This document shows, one piece after another, positions 23,801 through 35,501 of a stretch of DNA of 64,000 nt; positions within the stretch are counted from its first letter, which is position 1, and every line of letters starts with the position of its first letter. Source of the stretch: Tenacibaculum soleae (GTDB taxonomy: Bacteria; Bacteroidota; Bacteroidia; Flavobacteriales; Flavobacteriaceae); NCBI RefSeq assembly GCF_001693415.1, contig NZ_MAKX01000001.1:62300-126299 (forward strand), read 5' to 3'. Made by a program: the position numbers and the translations under genes. A model generated the notes under the pieces. It saw only the letters and a list, made by a program, of their open reading frames with translations. It made no database searches and had not been told where the DNA came from.

Positions 23801-23819
23801 AATATTTTATTTTATTCCA

Positions 23820-25685
23820 TTAATCTACATTATCATGTAAAAACGAATTATTTGAACGCAAAAAATCGTTATTATCAGTATTTAACGCGGTATCTGACTT
23901 ACTAATATTTGCTCCTGCATTAATATCAACCCCCTGTCTTTTATAAGCTGGTTGACGCTCAATTTCATCGATATTTTTATTTACCTGATCGCTAAACTTA
24001 TGATTAAACCCTTTCATATTTTCACGTCTTTCTTGCGCTCTTTTTCTTAACTCAGAAATAGTAATATCTAACGGTGAAACTTCTTCACTTGTTGTTTCAA
24101 TATTATTAATTTCTTCTTGAGTTTTAGTTTTTACCTCAAATTGCAACTCTTCTTCAATTTGTTCTTTTACAATTGGTGTAGAGCTTTTACCAATAGTTGG
24201 CTGTACATTAAAATCATCTAAAACATATCGCTTTTCTATTTGGTGTGCTTGTGGTTTTATTTCTTCGGCAATAACATTAATATTTTTTATGACATTTGTT
24301 ATTGGAGGTTCAGGCTTTACTTCTTCATAAGAATTTACCGGTAAGTCAAATAATAAATCTTGTTGAAGCGGTTGTTGTTTCTCCTCTTTTTTAACATTAT
24401 TCTGCTTAACAGCATTTGTGATAATAAAATCATCTTCAGAAATTGTTTCAATAGCAATTTCATCATATGTTACATCAATATTTTTTATTGCTGCGGTTGT
24501 TGGAGTTAAATTAAAGTTTGATTTTATAACTTCTTCCTCCTCCTCTAAAACATGAACAATTTTTGATGGTGTTTTTGTTGTAAGTGGTTGGTTTATTGCT
24601 GGTGCAGCCTGCACTTTTTGCTCACCAAAATCATAGGTTGCTTTTTGCTCATCTTCTAAGGTATGAACAATTTTTTTAACTTCTGTATTAATTATTGTTC
24701 CTTGCTGATCGGCCGTAAAACCTGTAGCTACAATAGTTACAACGATTCCATCTTCTAAAGCTTCATCTTCACCAACCCCCATGATAATATTTGCATCATA
24801 ACCTGCTTCATCTTGAATATAGTCATTGATCTCTCCTATTTCATCTAAAGTAACTTCATTTGTACCAGAAACTATTAATAACAATACATTTTTAGCGCCA
24901 GTAATTTTATTATCATTTAACAATGGAGAATCTAATGCTTTTATAATTGCATTTTTAGCGCGATTATCTCCAGTTTCTTTAGCTGACCCCATAATAGCAG
25001 TTCCACTATTAGAAAGTACAGTTTTTGCATCGTGTAAATCGATGTTTTGTTTATAATGATGCGTTATTACTTCTGCAATACCTTTAGCTGCGGTAGCTAA
25101 AACTTCATCTGCCTTAGAAAAACCTGCTTTGAAACCTAAATTTCCGTAAACCTCTCTAAGTTTATTATTATTAATAATAATAAGTGAATCTACATTTTTA
25201 CGTAATTCATCTATTCCTTTTTGAGCTTGTTGAGAGCGTCTTTTTCCTTCAAATTGAAATGGCATTGTAACGATACCTACCGTTAAAATATCCATGTCTT
25301 TTGCTATTTTGGCAATAATAGGTGCCGCACCAGTACCTGTACCACCCCCCATACCTGCGGTAATAAATACCATTTTAGTATGCGTGCTTAGCATTTGTTG
25401 AATTTCTTGAATACTTTCGGCTGCTGCTTGCGCACCAACATCCGGATTTGCACCAGCTCCTAACCCCGATGTTAAATGGGCTCCTAACTGAATTTTATTG
25501 GGAATGGGGCTACTCTCTAACGCTTGCGCATCGGTATTACAAATTACGAAATCGACCCCATGAATTTGTTTATTATACATGTGGTCTACCGCATTACTTC
25601 CTCCCCCACCAACTCCAATCACTTTAATAGCATTTGATTGTGTTTTTGGCATGTCGAATGAAATGTTATTGAATTCTGTGCTCAT
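23820..25685 (-). CDS. ftsZ: Cell division protein FtsZ
   Basis: This tubulin homologue has 621 residues. [11 protein letters not shown] (26-36) and the signature GGGTGTG (113-119) bind GTP, and the polymerising core ends near residue 330. About 270 residues of low-complexity acidic linker follow, much longer than the roughly 50-residue linker in E. coli but usual for flavobacteria. The chain ends in [14 protein letters not shown], the probable conserved C-terminal peptide that binds FtsA. FtsZ forms the Z-ring. It is the last division gene of the dcw cluster, 83 bases after ftsA. Confidence 0.98.
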   Translation of the reverse strand: MSTEFNNISFDMPKTQSNAIKVIGVGGGGSNAVDHMYNKQIHGVDFVICNTDAQALESSPIPNKIQLGAHLTSGLGAGANPDVGAQAAAESIQEIQQMLSTHTKMVFITAGMGGGTGTGAAPIIAKIAKDMDILTVGIVTMPFQFEGKRRSQQAQKGIDELRKNVDSLIIINNNKLREVYGNLGFKAGFSKADEVLATAAKGIAEVITHHYKQNIDLHDAKTVLSNSGTAIMGSAKETGDNRAKNAIIKALDSPLLNDNKITGAKNVLLLIVSGTNEVTLDEIGEINDYIQDEAGYDANIIMGVGEDEALEDGIVVTIVATGFTADQQGTIINTEVKKIVHTLEDEQKATYDFGEQKVQAAPAINQPLTTKTPSKIVHVLEEEEEVIKSNFNLTPTTAAIKNIDVTYDEIAIETISEDDFIITNAVKQNNVKKEEKQQPLQQDLLFDLPVNSYEEVKPEPPITNVIKNINVIAEEIKPQAHQIEKRYVLDDFNVQPTIGKSSTPIVKEQIEEELQFEVKTKTQEEINNIETTSEEVSPLDITISELRKRAQERRENMKGFNHKFSDQVNKNIDEIERQPAYKRQGVDINAGANISKSDTALNTDNNDFLRSNNSFLHDNVD

Positions 25686-25768
25686 AATAACTTTTCTTTT
25701 TTAATTTTTTATTCACTTTACTCTCCTTTCTCAGGGGACAAAAAAGGATTAATTTTATTTAATATTCT

Positions 25769-27112
25769 TTATTCTGCGTTGTCTAAAAATTCTTTAAACT
25801 TTTCAGTAAACTTATCAAAGAAAGATTTCGATTTAACTTTTCTTTCCTTTATATTTTCTTCAATTTTTGGCGCATTAGCTTCTTCTTCATCGGCTATTTT
25901 TTCCTCAATTTCTTGTTGCTGCTCCAAAACATCATCTTCTATTTCACATACATCTTTTTCTAAACCTTCCATTAATAAACCAACAGCGGTTGCGTATGAA
26001 GGACTTGATAAAACATCATCTGAATCACCTGCTAAATGCTCATTAGGGTAACCTATACGCACATCCATACCTGTAATATATTCTACTAACTGACGTAAAT
26101 GTTTTAATTCAGAGCCACCTCCGGTTAATACAATTCCGGCAATTAGTTTTCCTTTTTGAGTTTCATGTCCGTAATTTTTTATTTCTAAATATACATGCTC
26201 TATAATTTCTTGTACTCTAGCATGAATTATTTTTGATAAATTTTTAAGCGTAATTTCTTTAGGCTCTCTTCCTCTTAAACCAGGTATTGAAACTATTTCT
26301 GTTTCTTTATTTTCTCCTGGCCATGCTGATCCAAATTTCACCTTTAATAATTCGGCCTGTTTTTCAATTATTGAACAACCTTCTTTTATATCGTCAGTAA
26401 TTACATTTCCGCCAAAGGGAATTACGGCTGTATGACGAATAATACCATCTTTAAAAATTGCTAAATCAGTAGTACCTCCACCAATATCAATCAAAGCAAC
26501 TCCTGCTTCTTTTTCTTCTTGACTTAAAACTGCTGATGATGATGCTAATGGTTCTAATGTGATGTGTGATAAATTTAAGCCTGCACTTTTTACGCACCTA
26601 CCAATATTTCTGATAGAAGAAACTTGCCCAACAACTACATGAAAATTAGCCTCTAATCGACCGCCGTACATTCCGATAGGTTCTTTAATATCTGACTGAC
26701 TATCTACTTTAAAATCTTGCGGTAATACATGAATAATTTCCTCCCCTGGTAACATTACCAATTTGTGTACCTGCCCTACTAAACTTTCAATATCACTTTC
26801 ATCAATTACTTCGTCTGACTTTGTACGAGTTATATAATCACTATGGTGTAAGCTTCTTATATGTTGCCCAGCAATACCTACAACAACACTCTCTATTGTT
26901 AACCCAGAAACACTTTGAGCTTCATCAACTGCTTGCTGTATCGACTGGATTGTTTGTGTAATATTACTTACCACTCCTCGTTTTACACCTAAACTTTTAG
27001 CTTTACCAATACCCAAAACTTCTAATTTGCCGTACTCATTTTTACGACCAATCATGGCAACAATTTTGGTAGTACCAATATCTAAACCAACTGAAATTTT
27101 ATTATTCTCCAT
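25769..27112 (-). CDS. ftsA: Cell division protein FtsA
   Basis: The 447-residue actin-like ATPase has SVGLDIGTTKIVAMIG at the N-terminus, VALIDIGGGTTDLAIF as the second phosphate loop and GIVLTGGGSELKHL as the adenosine motif. A charged linker leads to the C-terminal amphipathic membrane helix FFDKFTEKFKEFLDNAE. FtsA tethers FtsZ to the membrane. The ATG at 27112 overlaps the end of ftsQ by 11 bases. A TTG eight codons earlier extends the frame but the resulting residues are not typical, so the ATG is preferred. The microprotein at 2910-3035 copies the C-terminal helix. Confidence 0.97.
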   Translation of the reverse strand: MENNKISVGLDIGTTKIVAMIGRKNEYGKLEVLGIGKAKSLGVKRGVVSNITQTIQSIQQAVDEAQSVSGLTIESVVVGIAGQHIRSLHHSDYITRTKSDEVIDESDIESLVGQVHKLVMLPGEEIIHVLPQDFKVDSQSDIKEPIGMYGGRLEANFHVVVGQVSSIRNIGRCVKSAGLNLSHITLEPLASSSAVLSQEEKEAGVALIDIGGGTTDLAIFKDGIIRHTAVIPFGGNVITDDIKEGCSIIEKQAELLKVKFGSAWPGENKETEIVSIPGLRGREPKEITLKNLSKIIHARVQEIIEHVYLEIKNYGHETQKGKLIAGIVLTGGGSELKHLRQLVEYITGMDVRIGYPNEHLAGDSDDVLSSPSYATAVGLLMEGLEKDVCEIEDDVLEQQQEIEEKIADEEEANAPKIEENIKERKVKSKSFFDKFTEKFKEFLDNAE

Positions 27113-27839
27113 CTTGCTTTTGTTTTGTGCACACAACTTGGTTGTGGTATTTTACATTTATTGTCTTATAATTTTTAATTGTTTTATCAATCAATGCTTT
27201 GTTGTAAAAAGCTATTAACTTTTTAAATTTTACATTTACGTTTTTAAGTTTTCCGAAAATTATTTTATAATCTCCACTTCGAACCGTAAACATATATTCG
27301 TTTAAAGCATTTTTTTGGATTGCAATAATTTCTTTTTTTAAAAAATCATACGTTCCAATTATTTTTATTAGCCCTATTAATGCTGTTACATCACTGTTGT
27401 CATTTATACCAGAAACCAAAGGTACTCTTGCTGAAAAATTTTCTGACAATGGCATCTTAACACCGTACTTATCAACATAATAAGAATCTCCTTTATTAAC
27501 AACACGAGCTATTGGGCTACGTTGTTTTATTAGTGTTTTTAAGACGCCATTAATTGTTAAAAAAACAGCTGCTTTTTCAACATAAGGGCTTGCAGAAACA
27601 TTCGCTTCTAAAAGGTGTAAATCTACCACTCTTTTTGGTTGGTTTTTAACAAATTTTTTATTTTGTATTAACAATTTATCAACCATACTGTGTGTCAAAA
27701 AGTTATTATCACCTGCAGCAAACTCTACCACTGTTTTTTTCACTTTTTTCACCTCGTTTTTACCCTTTGTAAACCCGTATAGAAAGCCTAAAAACACCAA
27801 CAGTAAGAGAAAAGATAAATATGTTGTTATTGTTTTCAT
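27102..27839 (-). CDS. ftsQ: Cell division protein FtsQ
   Basis: The 245-residue bitopic protein has one membrane helix (residues 7-24), a POTRA-like region (VVDLHLLEANVSASPYVEKA) and the FtsQ beta domain (KGDSYYVDKYGVKMPLSENF). It recruits the divisome in the periplasm. The family is weakly conserved; position between murC and ftsA supports the call. It starts 2 bases after murC and overlaps ftsA by 11 bases. Confidence 0.92.
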   Translation of the reverse strand: MKTITTYLSFLLLLVFLGFLYGFTKGKNEVKKVKKTVVEFAAGDNNFLTHSMVDKLLIQNKKFVKNQPKRVVDLHLLEANVSASPYVEKAAVFLTINGVLKTLIKQRSPIARVVNKGDSYYVDKYGVKMPLSENFSARVPLVSGINDNSDVTALIGLIKIIGTYDFLKKEIIAIQKNALNEYMFTVRSGDYKIIFGKLKNVNVKFKKLIAFYNKALIDKTIKNYKTINVKYHNQVVCTKQKQDGE

Positions 27840-27841
27840 AT

Positions 27842-29188
27842 TTAATTTGCGTATTTTTTTTCCAGTTTGCTTTTTACTTCATCAACCAACAAACCAATAT
27901 CGCCCGCACCTAACATTGTAATAATTTTTGCATCCGATTTTAGCACTTCTTCACCCAACTTATCTTTAACCACCAACTTTTTATTATTAATCGTTAATTT
28001 ATTTAATAACCAAGAAGAAGTAACTCCTGTAATAGGTAACTCTCTTGCCGGGTAAATATCTAACAACAGTACTTCATCGAATTTAGAAAGTGCTACTGCA
28101 AAATCATTTATAAAATCTTTTGTTCTACTATACAAGTGTGGTTGAAAAACCGCTAACACCTTTTCATTCGGATACATTTCACGCACTGAATGCTCTACTG
28201 CGTTTATTTCTGTTGGATGATGCGCATAATCATCAATTAACACAATGTCTTCTCTTTTTATCTTATACGAAAACCTGCGCTGAACCCCTTTAAATGTTTT
28301 TAATTGCTCTTTTATTTTTATCAATGACAATCCATAAACATTTGCCATAGCTATTGCTGCCAAAGCATTCATCATATTGTGTTTCCCTGGCAAATGAAAT
28401 TCAATATTTTTTATTACTGATGTTGGTGTTTGTACATCAAAAACATATTTACCTGTGCCTACTCTTACATTAAAAGCCTTATAATCTGCTGATTCATTTA
28501 CCGCATACGTCAATCCTTTTAAAGGCAAACCTTTAGCAATAATTAAAGTATCAGAAACTTTATTTGCAAAATCTCTGAATGATTGCTGTAACATTTCATT
28601 TTCACCATAAATATCTAAATGATCTGCATCCATTGATGTAACACAGGCAATATTTGGCGATAATTTTAAAAACGATCTATCAAACTCATCTGCTTCAACC
28701 ACTGATATTTTGTCCTCTCCTAAAATTAGGTTAGAATTATAATTTTCTGCAAATCCTCCTAAGAAAGAAGTTGCTTTTTCTGGTTGCATTATATGTCCTA
28801 AAATTGAAGACGTTGTTGTTTTACCATGTGTACCTGCAACGGCTAAACAAAAGGTGTTTTTAGTGATTTCTCCTAAAATCTCCGCTCTTTTTAAAACTTC
28901 AAATCCGTTATTTTTAAAGTAATTTAACTCTTGATGTTCTTTCGGAACTGCTGGTGTGTAAACAACCAACGTACTTTCCTTATCTAAACAAGGTAATGCT
29001 ATATTTTTAACAGCATCATCGAAATGAATTTTAACCCCAATACGCTCTAATTTTTGAGTAATCGGACTCGGTGTTTTGTCATAACCAAACACTTGTTTTC
29101 CATTTACTGAAAAATAACGGGCTATAGCGCTCATTCCTATTCCTCCAATACCTATAAAATAAACGTTATGTATCGCTTTTAAATTCAC
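27842..29188 (-). CDS. murC: UDP-N-acetylmuramate-L-alanine ligase
   Basis: The 448-residue Mur ligase has the Rossmann segment YFIGIGGIGMSAIARYF, the ATP loop GTHGKTT (119-125), DDYAHHPTEI and a C-terminal domain containing LYSRTKDF. It adds L-Ala to UDP-MurNAc in the cytoplasm. The start is GTG at 29188; its first base-overlap (TAGTG) shares one base with the murG stop, which indicates coupled translation. Confidence 0.97.
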   Translation of the reverse strand: MNLKAIHNVYFIGIGGIGMSAIARYFSVNGKQVFGYDKTPSPITQKLERIGVKIHFDDAVKNIALPCLDKESTLVVYTPAVPKEHQELNYFKNNGFEVLKRAEILGEITKNTFCLAVAGTHGKTTTSSILGHIMQPEKATSFLGGFAENYNSNLILGEDKISVVEADEFDRSFLKLSPNIACVTSMDADHLDIYGENEMLQQSFRDFANKVSDTLIIAKGLPLKGLTYAVNESADYKAFNVRVGTGKYVFDVQTPTSVIKNIEFHLPGKHNMMNALAAIAMANVYGLSLIKIKEQLKTFKGVQRRFSYKIKREDIVLIDDYAHHPTEINAVEHSVREMYPNEKVLAVFQPHLYSRTKDFINDFAVALSKFDEVLLLDIYPARELPITGVTSSWLLNKLTINNKKLVVKDKLGEEVLKSDAKIITMLGAGDIGLLVDEVKSKLEKKYAN

Positions 29189-30279
29189 TAAATAATTAAT
29201 TTTTCTACCTCGTTAACTATATCAATCGTTGCATTAGGCAATGCTAATGCTTTAATATTTTTACTTAAACTCTGTTGCTTTTCTTGGTCATTTAACAACG
29301 CTTCTAGTATCGATGAAAAAGTAGTTAATTTACTTTCTTTTATCAAGATTGCACCACCTTTATCTGCAATTGACTTTGCATTTTTTGTTTGATGATCCTC
29401 AGCAACGTTAGGCGACGGAATAAAAATAGTTGGTTTACCTACTATACATAGTTCAGAAACCGAACTTGCACCAGCTCTTGAAATTATAAAATCTGCTGAA
29501 GCATATGCTAAATCCATACTATTTAAAAATTGATGCACTTGCACATTTTCTAATTCATTATATTTTTTATAATCTTCAAAATACAACTTACCGCACTGCC
29601 ATATCAACTGAACATTTTGCTCTTTAAAAAATGTTAAATTTGACTCTATTAATTGATTTATTTTTCTTGCCCCTAAACTTCCTCCTAAAACTAAAATTGT
29701 TTTCTTAGCTGTATCTAAACCAAAAGCCTTTTGCCCTTCTTCAACTTTCGTATCAATACTAAGTAAATCTTGTCTAACAGGGTTTCCCGTTTTTATAATT
29801 TTCTCATTCGAAAAAAACCTTTCTAAACCATCATAAGCAACACATACTTTTATTGCTTTTTTACTCAACAATTTATTTGTTATTCCTGGAAATGAATTTT
29901 GCTCTTGCACCAAAGTCGGAACTCCCTTACTTCCCGCAACCATTAATGTTGGACCACTTGCAAAACCACCTGTACCGATTGCTACATCAGGTTTAAATTT
30001 TCTAATAATTTTGTACGCTTTCCATAAACTACTTAATAATTTTATTGGAAAAAGTAAATTTTCAACAGTTAATTTTCGTTGAATTCCTGAAATCCATAAT
30101 CCTTTAATTGCATATCCCGCTTGCGGAACTTTTTCCATTTCCATTTTATCTTCTGCACCTACAAACAAAATATTAGCCGCTGGATAACGAGATTTTATTT
30201 CGTTTGCAATTGCTATTGCTGGATAGATATGCCCTCCAGTTCCACCACCGCTTATTATAACATTAATCGATTGTTTCAT
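29188..30279 (-). CDS. murG: UDP-GlcNAc transferase MurG (lipid II synthesis)
   Basis: The 363-residue GT-B glycosyltransferase has [18 protein letters not shown] at the N-terminus, [12 protein letters not shown] in the middle and [13 protein letters not shown] with [15 protein letters not shown] in the donor site. It converts lipid I to lipid II on the inner face of the membrane. It overlaps the end of ftsW by 17 bases and the start of murC by one base. Confidence 0.97.
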   Translation of the reverse strand: MKQSINVIISGGGTGGHIYPAIAIANEIKSRYPAANILFVGAEDKMEMEKVPQAGYAIKGLWISGIQRKLTVENLLFPIKLLSSLWKAYKIIRKFKPDVAIGTGGFASGPTLMVAGSKGVPTLVQEQNSFPGITNKLLSKKAIKVCVAYDGLERFFSNEKIIKTGNPVRQDLLSIDTKVEEGQKAFGLDTAKKTILVLGGSLGARKINQLIESNLTFFKEQNVQLIWQCGKLYFEDYKKYNELENVQVHQFLNSMDLAYASADFIISRAGASSVSELCIVGKPTIFIPSPNVAEDHQTKNAKSIADKGGAILIKESKLTTFSSILEALLNDQEKQQSLSKNIKALALPNATIDIVNEVEKLII

Positions 30280-31456
30280 GTAAAATATCTAAAGGATTAT
30301 CATCTAAAATTGTTTCTTCTGTTTCATTTTTTGACGCACTCACACTTAATATCATTCCCAGCGCAAAACATGTCATCCAAATAGAAGTACCTCCACTACT
30401 GATTAACGGCAATGTTTGTCCCGTTACCGGTAATATATTTACAGCTACCGCCATGTTAATCATCGCTTGAAAAACAATTGGTATTCCTACCCCCAACACC
30501 ATTAATGTACCGAAAATAGTAGTTGCTTTTTTTGCTGTAATTAAAATTCTGAAAAGCAACATAAAATAAATAAACACTACAATTACTGCACCTACTAACC
30601 CATATTCTTCAATAATAATTGCATATATAAAATCGGAAGAGGATTGTGGTAAAAAGTTCTTTTGCACACTTTTACCTGGCCCTTTACCTACTAATCCGCC
30701 AGTAGCAATTGCTATTTTAGCTTTTTCTACTTGATAATTTTCTTTTCCATCAGATTTTGAAAACCCTTCAATCCTACTTTGCCATGTACTTACACGATTG
30801 GGCATTGCATCAGGAAATGCTTTTGCTACCAGAATAAAAAACAACAAAGAAAAAAGCCCCATTGCTAAAATATACCCTATATATTTTAATGGATACCCCC
30901 CAATAAAGGTTAATAATAAAATCATTGAAAAAATAATAGCGGTCGTTGAAAAGTTTGCTGGCAAGACTAAAACCAATACAAAAGCTATTGGCAACCATAG
31001 TTGATACAAACTTTCTTTAAAAGTTATTATTTTTTCTTTGTTTTGCGCCAGATACCTTGATACATATACCATTAACACTAATCCTGCCAAAGTAGAGGTT
31101 TGAAAACCAATACCTACAAACGGTATATGAATCCACCTACTTGCATTGGCACCACCAATAGTGGTTCCTTGCGACAATGTGAATATCAACAATAACACAA
31201 CAACAGGTAACATTAAAGCAGAGCCTCCACTAAAATAGCGGTACGGAATTTTATGCACACCATAAATTACTGCAAAACCAGTAATTAGCAATACAATATG
31301 CTTTACCAAATGCCCAAATGTAGAACCGTTACCAACCACATAAACTAGGTTGGTACTTGCACTATATATTGGCATAAATGAGAAAATTGCTAACACTGCT
31401 GCAATTGCCCAAATAGCTCTATCTCCTTTAATATGTTGAAAGATGGTTTTCATCAT
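30263..31456 (-). CDS. ftsW: Septal peptidoglycan polymerase FtsW (SEDS family)
   Basis: This SEDS membrane protein of about 397 residues has roughly ten helices, [39 protein letters not shown] and [18 protein letters not shown]. It polymerises lipid II with PBP3 (FtsI) at the septum; RodA at 9048 is its side-wall counterpart. The frame opens with TTG at 31459, but two ATG codons follow at once (31456 and 31453), so 31456 is chosen. Confidence 0.96.
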   Translation of the reverse strand: MMKTIFQHIKGDRAIWAIAAVLAIFSFMPIYSASTNLVYVVGNGSTFGHLVKHIVLLITGFAVIYGVHKIPYRYFSGGSALMLPVVVLLLIFTLSQGTTIGGANASRWIHIPFVGIGFQTSTLAGLVLMVYVSRYLAQNKEKIITFKESLYQLWLPIAFVLVLVLPANFSTTAIIFSMILLLTFIGGYPLKYIGYILAMGLFSLLFFILVAKAFPDAMPNRVSTWQSRIEGFSKSDGKENYQVEKAKIAIATGGLVGKGPGKSVQKNFLPQSSSDFIYAIIIEEYGLVGAVIVVFIYFMLLFRILITAKKATTIFGTLMVLGVGIPIVFQAMINMAVAVNILPVTGQTLPLISSGGTSIWMTCFALGMILSVSASKNETEETILDDNPLDILHETID

Positions 31457-31470
31457 CAATCAGAATGGTT

Positions 31471-32805
31471 TTATAAATTTTTAATAGCTTCTTTAAACTT
31501 CCTACCTCTATCTTCATAACTTTCAAATAGATCAAAACTAGCGCATGCTGGCGACAACAAAACAACATCTCCTTTAGCTGCTATTTTATTAGCCACCTTA
31601 ACAGCTTCTTCAGCTCCTGCAGTTTCAACCAAAACATCTACTACATTACCAAATGTGGCTATAATTTTTTGGTTATCCAACCCTAAACAAACGATTGCTT
31701 TTACTTTTTCTCTTACCAATGGTAAAAGATCTGTATAATCATTTCCTTTATCAACACCTCCTACAATCCACACTGTTGGTACATCCATACACTCTAAAGC
31801 ATAAAATACTGCATTAATATTTGTAGCCTTACTATCATTTATATATTGCACTCCGTTAACTCTTTGTACGTTTTCTAAACGATGCTCAACACCTTCAAAA
31901 TCTAACAAACTTTCTGCAATTGTTTCTTTTCTTGCCTGTAACAGCGTTGCTGCCATTGATGCTGCCATTGCATTTTTAGTGTTATGTTTTCCTTTTAATC
32001 CTAATTCAGAAACATTCATTAATACCTCTTCTCTTGTTAATTTCATTATTATTTTATCTTGTCTTAAAAAAACTCCGTATGCTAATTCTCTTTCAATTGA
32101 AAACGGAACTTTTTGTGCGTTAGTTTTATTTTTACTCAACCAGCCTTGTATTGCTTCATCATCTGCATCGTATATTAAAAAATCATTTACTGTTTGATTT
32201 TTAGTTATTCGAAATTTTGAAGCTATATACTTGTCATAATTATAATCATATCGATCTAAATGATCTGGCGATATATTGGTTATAATTGCTATATGTGGTT
32301 TAAAATCTATAATTCCATCTAATTGAAAACTACTTAATTCTAATACATATTCTTCATAATTTTGCTCAGCAATCAATTGCGCAAAACTATCTCCTATATT
32401 TCCACCAACACCAACATTAAAACCTGCTTTTTTAAGCACGTGACCTGTTAGCATTGTTGTGGTTGTTTTTCCGTTTGAACCTGTAATTCCGATTATATTT
32501 GCCTTGGTAAATGCCACCGCAAACTCGATTTCAGAAATTACCTGTATCTTTTGTAACCGTAATTTTTGAATTAGGTTTACCGTATCTGGAATACCTGGGC
32601 TCTTCATCACCACATCAGCATTAAAAATTTTATTTTCGGTATGCTGATTTTCTTCAAAATCAATTGCATGCTGTAAAAGAACTTTTTTATATCTTTTTGC
32701 AATACTTCCTTTGTCAGACACAAAAACATCAAAACCCTTTTGTTTTGCTAAAATTGCAGTACCCACTCCGCTTTCTCCACCACCAAGAACCACTAACCTT
32801 TTCAT
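31471..32805 (-). CDS. murD: UDP-N-acetylmuramoyl-L-alanine-D-glutamate ligase
   Basis: The 444-residue Mur ligase has VVLGGGESGVGTAILA, the ATP loop GSNGKTT (109-115), YINDSKATNINAV in the central domain, and LLSPACASFDLFESYEDRG at the C-terminus, which is typical of MurD. It adds D-Glu to the growing stem peptide. One base separates it from mraY and 14 from ftsW. Confidence 0.97.
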   Translation of the reverse strand: MKRLVVLGGGESGVGTAILAKQKGFDVFVSDKGSIAKRYKKVLLQHAIDFEENQHTENKIFNADVVMKSPGIPDTVNLIQKLRLQKIQVISEIEFAVAFTKANIIGITGSNGKTTTTMLTGHVLKKAGFNVGVGGNIGDSFAQLIAEQNYEEYVLELSSFQLDGIIDFKPHIAIITNISPDHLDRYDYNYDKYIASKFRITKNQTVNDFLIYDADDEAIQGWLSKNKTNAQKVPFSIERELAYGVFLRQDKIIMKLTREEVLMNVSELGLKGKHNTKNAMAASMAATLLQARKETIAESLLDFEGVEHRLENVQRVNGVQYINDSKATNINAVFYALECMDVPTVWIVGGVDKGNDYTDLLPLVREKVKAIVCLGLDNQKIIATFGNVVDVLVETAGAEEAVKVANKIAAKGDVVLLSPACASFDLFESYEDRGRKFKEAIKNL

Positions 32806-32806
32806 T

Positions 32807-34033
32807 TTATCGTAATTTCAAGGTTACAATTGTTAATACGGCTAATAAGATTCCAACAATCCAAAAACGGGTAACTATTTTACTTTCATGATAATTTAGT
32901 TTCTGATAATGATGATGTAAAGGAGCCATTTTAAAAATTCTTTTTCCTTCGCCAAAGCGTTTTTTTGTGTATTTAAAATAGAACACTTGAAGGATTACTG
33001 ATAAATTTTCAATTACAAAAACCCCTGCTAAAATTGGCAACAGTAATTCTTTACGAATAGCAATTGCAATAACTGCAATAATTCCACCAATAGTTAAACT
33101 ACCCGTATCTCCCATAAAAACCTGAGCAGGGAATGTATTGTACCACAAAAACCCTATTAAAGCTCCCGCAAAAGCGAAAATAAACACTGTCATTTCACCA
33201 GAATTAGGGATGTACATTACATCCAAATAATCTGCGAAAATGATATTTCCTGATACCCAAGCAAATATTGCTAGTGCGATAACCATAATTGCAGAGGTAC
33301 CTGCCGCTAAACCATCAATACCATCTGTTAAATTTGCCCCATTTGATATTCCGGTAACAATAAAAACAACAACGAATATGAAAATAATCCATCCATATTT
33401 TTCATAACCATCACCTAAAAAGCTAAATGCTTTGGCATAATCTAATTCGTTATTTTTTAAAAAAGGTACTGTCGTTTTAGTTGATTTGTGAGCTTCGCCA
33501 AACACTTTTACTTTTCCGTTTACTTGTGTTATTTGTTGCGTTGCTGGCAACTGTTCTTTAATTGTTACATCTGGATGAAAATACAACATAGACCCTACGA
33601 TTACTCCTAACCCAACTTGCCCTAAAACTTTAAATTTACCTTTTAAACCTGCTTTATCTTTTTTAAAGACTTTTATATAATCATCAGTAAACCCTATTAA
33701 TCCCATCCATACTGTAGTAATTAATAAAATAACGATATAAATGTTTTCTAATTTCGCCAACAAAAGTACCGGTACCAGGGTTGCTAATATTATAATTACA
33801 CCTCCCATTGTAGGAGTTCCTGCTTTTTGTACTTGCCCTATTAAACCTAAATCTCTTACCGTTTCGCCAATTTGTTGTTTCCTTAAAAAGTTAATAATCT
33901 TTTTTCCGAATATGGTTGAAATCAATAATGAAAGAATAAATGCAATTGCTGCTCTAAATGTAATAAACTGAAACACACTTGCTCCTGTAAGATTAAATTC
34001 ACTTTCTAAATATTGAAATATATAATACAGCAT
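32807..34033 (-). CDS. mraY: Phospho-MurNAc-pentapeptide transferase MraY
   Basis: The 408-residue integral membrane enzyme has about ten helices. Conserved cytoplasmic motifs include [38 protein letters not shown] and the HHHY of [10 protein letters not shown]. It attaches phospho-MurNAc-pentapeptide to undecaprenyl phosphate to make lipid I. Flavobacterial MraY carries an insertion after the second motif (about 140-180 here), which explains the length above 360. It is one base from both neighbours. Confidence 0.97.
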   Translation of the reverse strand: MLYYIFQYLESEFNLTGASVFQFITFRAAIAFILSLLISTIFGKKIINFLRKQQIGETVRDLGLIGQVQKAGTPTMGGVIIILATLVPVLLLAKLENIYIVILLITTVWMGLIGFTDDYIKVFKKDKAGLKGKFKVLGQVGLGVIVGSMLYFHPDVTIKEQLPATQQITQVNGKVKVFGEAHKSTKTTVPFLKNNELDYAKAFSFLGDGYEKYGWIIFIFVVVFIVTGISNGANLTDGIDGLAAGTSAIMVIALAIFAWVSGNIIFADYLDVMYIPNSGEMTVFIFAFAGALIGFLWYNTFPAQVFMGDTGSLTIGGIIAVIAIAIRKELLLPILAGVFVIENLSVILQVFYFKYTKKRFGEGKRIFKMAPLHHHYQKLNYHESKIVTRFWIVGILLAVLTIVTLKLR

Positions 34034-34034
34034 T

Positions 34035-35501
34035 TTATGAGTTTTTTAATTGTTTGAAACAGTTTACCACTTCTTCTAAATCATCAAAATGATGTTTTAC
34101 ACCATTTATTTCTTGATAATTTTCATGTCCTTTTCCCGCTATCAAGATAATATCTCCTGTTATCGCCATTTTACAGGCTGTTTTTATAGCCTGCTTTCTA
34201 TTTAAAATAGCTATTGTTTTTTTATAATTTTCGGCCGACACACCAACTTCCATCTCATCAATAATTAACTGCGCATCTTCAGTTCTTGGATTATCTGAAG
34301 TGAAAATTGCCTGATTACTTAATTGCGCAGCAATCATTGCCATTCTTGGACGTTTTGTTTTATCTCTATCGCCACCACACCCTACAACGGTAATTACATT
34401 TTCATTACCTGTACGAATATCATTTATGGTTTGCAGCACGTTTTTAAGTGCATCAGGAGTATGAGCGTAATCTACAACTGCAGTTACACCATCTTCTGAA
34501 ACAGTATATTGAAAACGACCATCCACACTCTCTAACTCACTTATAAGTCGTAAGGTTTCTAATTTTTCTAAGCCTAATAAATTTGCTACACCGTAAATAG
34601 CTAACAAATTAGACGCATTAAATTCACCTATCAATTTTGTCCAAACCTCAACGCCATTTATTGTTAACAAACTTCCTGAAAAACGTTTTTCTAAAACTTT
34701 TGCTTTATAGTCACCTACTGTTTTTAACGCAAATGTTTGCTTATTAGCTTTGGTATTCTGCAACATTATTTGTCCGTTTTTATCATCTAAATTCACCAAC
34801 GCAAAAGCTGATTTTGGCAACGAATCAAAAAACGATTTTTTTACATCTCTATATTCTGCAAACGACTTATGATAATCTAAATGATCGTGTGATAGATTTG
34901 TAAAAACTCCGCCAACAAAGTGCAACCCTTCGGTACGCTTTTGATGGATTCCATGAGAACTAACCTCCATAAAACAATACTCAATACCTGCATCAACCAT
35001 TAATGATAAATACTTATTGATTGCTAAAGAATTTGGAGTCGTATGTGTTGCTGCATGAACATTATCACCAACCATTATCTTAACGGTTGACAACAAACCA
35101 ACTTTGTATCCTGCTTTTTTAAATAATTGATACAAAAGAGTTGTAATTGTTGTTTTTCCGTTTGTTCCGGTAACACCTACTAACTGTAATTTTGTTGCTG
35201 GATTTTCATAATAATTAGCCGCCATAACTGCTAACGCCTCATTAGAATCCTTTACTTGAACATAAGTAATTCCTACTTTTTTATTTTCAGGAATATTTTC
35301 ACAAACAACTACAGTAGCTCCTAAACTCAATGCTTTTTCTATAAACTGATGCCCATCAACCGTAACTCCTTTTTGCGCGACAAACAAGTCGTTACTCTGA
35401 ACCAACCTGCTATCAAACTGAATATTACAAATATCCACATCAGTGTTTCCGTAAATTGCGTTTACAGCTACCTTATATAATATGTTTTTTAAATTTTTCA
35501 A
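34035..35501 (-). CDS. murE: UDP-MurNAc-tripeptide synthetase (meso-diaminopimelate adding)
   Basis: The 488-residue Mur ligase has the ATP loop GTNGKTT (112-118), THTTPNS in the substrate region, and DNPR (403-406), the motif that selects meso-diaminopimelate rather than lysine. The stem peptide is therefore of the diaminopimelate type. The start is a TTG at 35501 that directly abuts the ftsI stop in the same frame (TAA-TTG). No ATG is available, and the following [10 protein letters not shown] is the expected N-terminus. Confidence 0.95.
   Translation of the reverse strand: MKNLKNILYKVAVNAIYGNTDVDICNIQFDSRLVQSNDLFVAQKGVTVDGHQFIEKALSLGATVVVCENIPENKKVGITYVQVKDSNEALAVMAANYYENPATKLQLVGVTGTNGKTTITTLLYQLFKKAGYKVGLLSTVKIMVGDNVHAATHTTPNSLAINKYLSLMVDAGIEYCFMEVSSHGIHQKRTEGLHFVGGVFTNLSHDHLDYHKSFAEYRDVKKSFFDSLPKSAFALVNLDDKNGQIMLQNTKANKQTFALKTVGDYKAKVLEKRFSGSLLTINGVEVWTKLIGEFNASNLLAIYGVANLLGLEKLETLRLISELESVDGRFQYTVSEDGVTAVVDYAHTPDALKNVLQTINDIRTGNENVITVVGCGGDRDKTKRPRMAMIAAQLSNQAIFTSDNPRTEDAQLIIDEMEVGVSAENYKKTIAILNRKQAIKTACKMAITGDIILIAGKGHENYQEINGVKHHFDDLEEVVNCFKQLKNS

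Noticed and set aside
27113..27136. TTG-initiated extension of ftsA
   Set aside because: It would add eight residues inside ftsQ; the ATG at 27112 gives the normal N-terminus and the usual short overlap.
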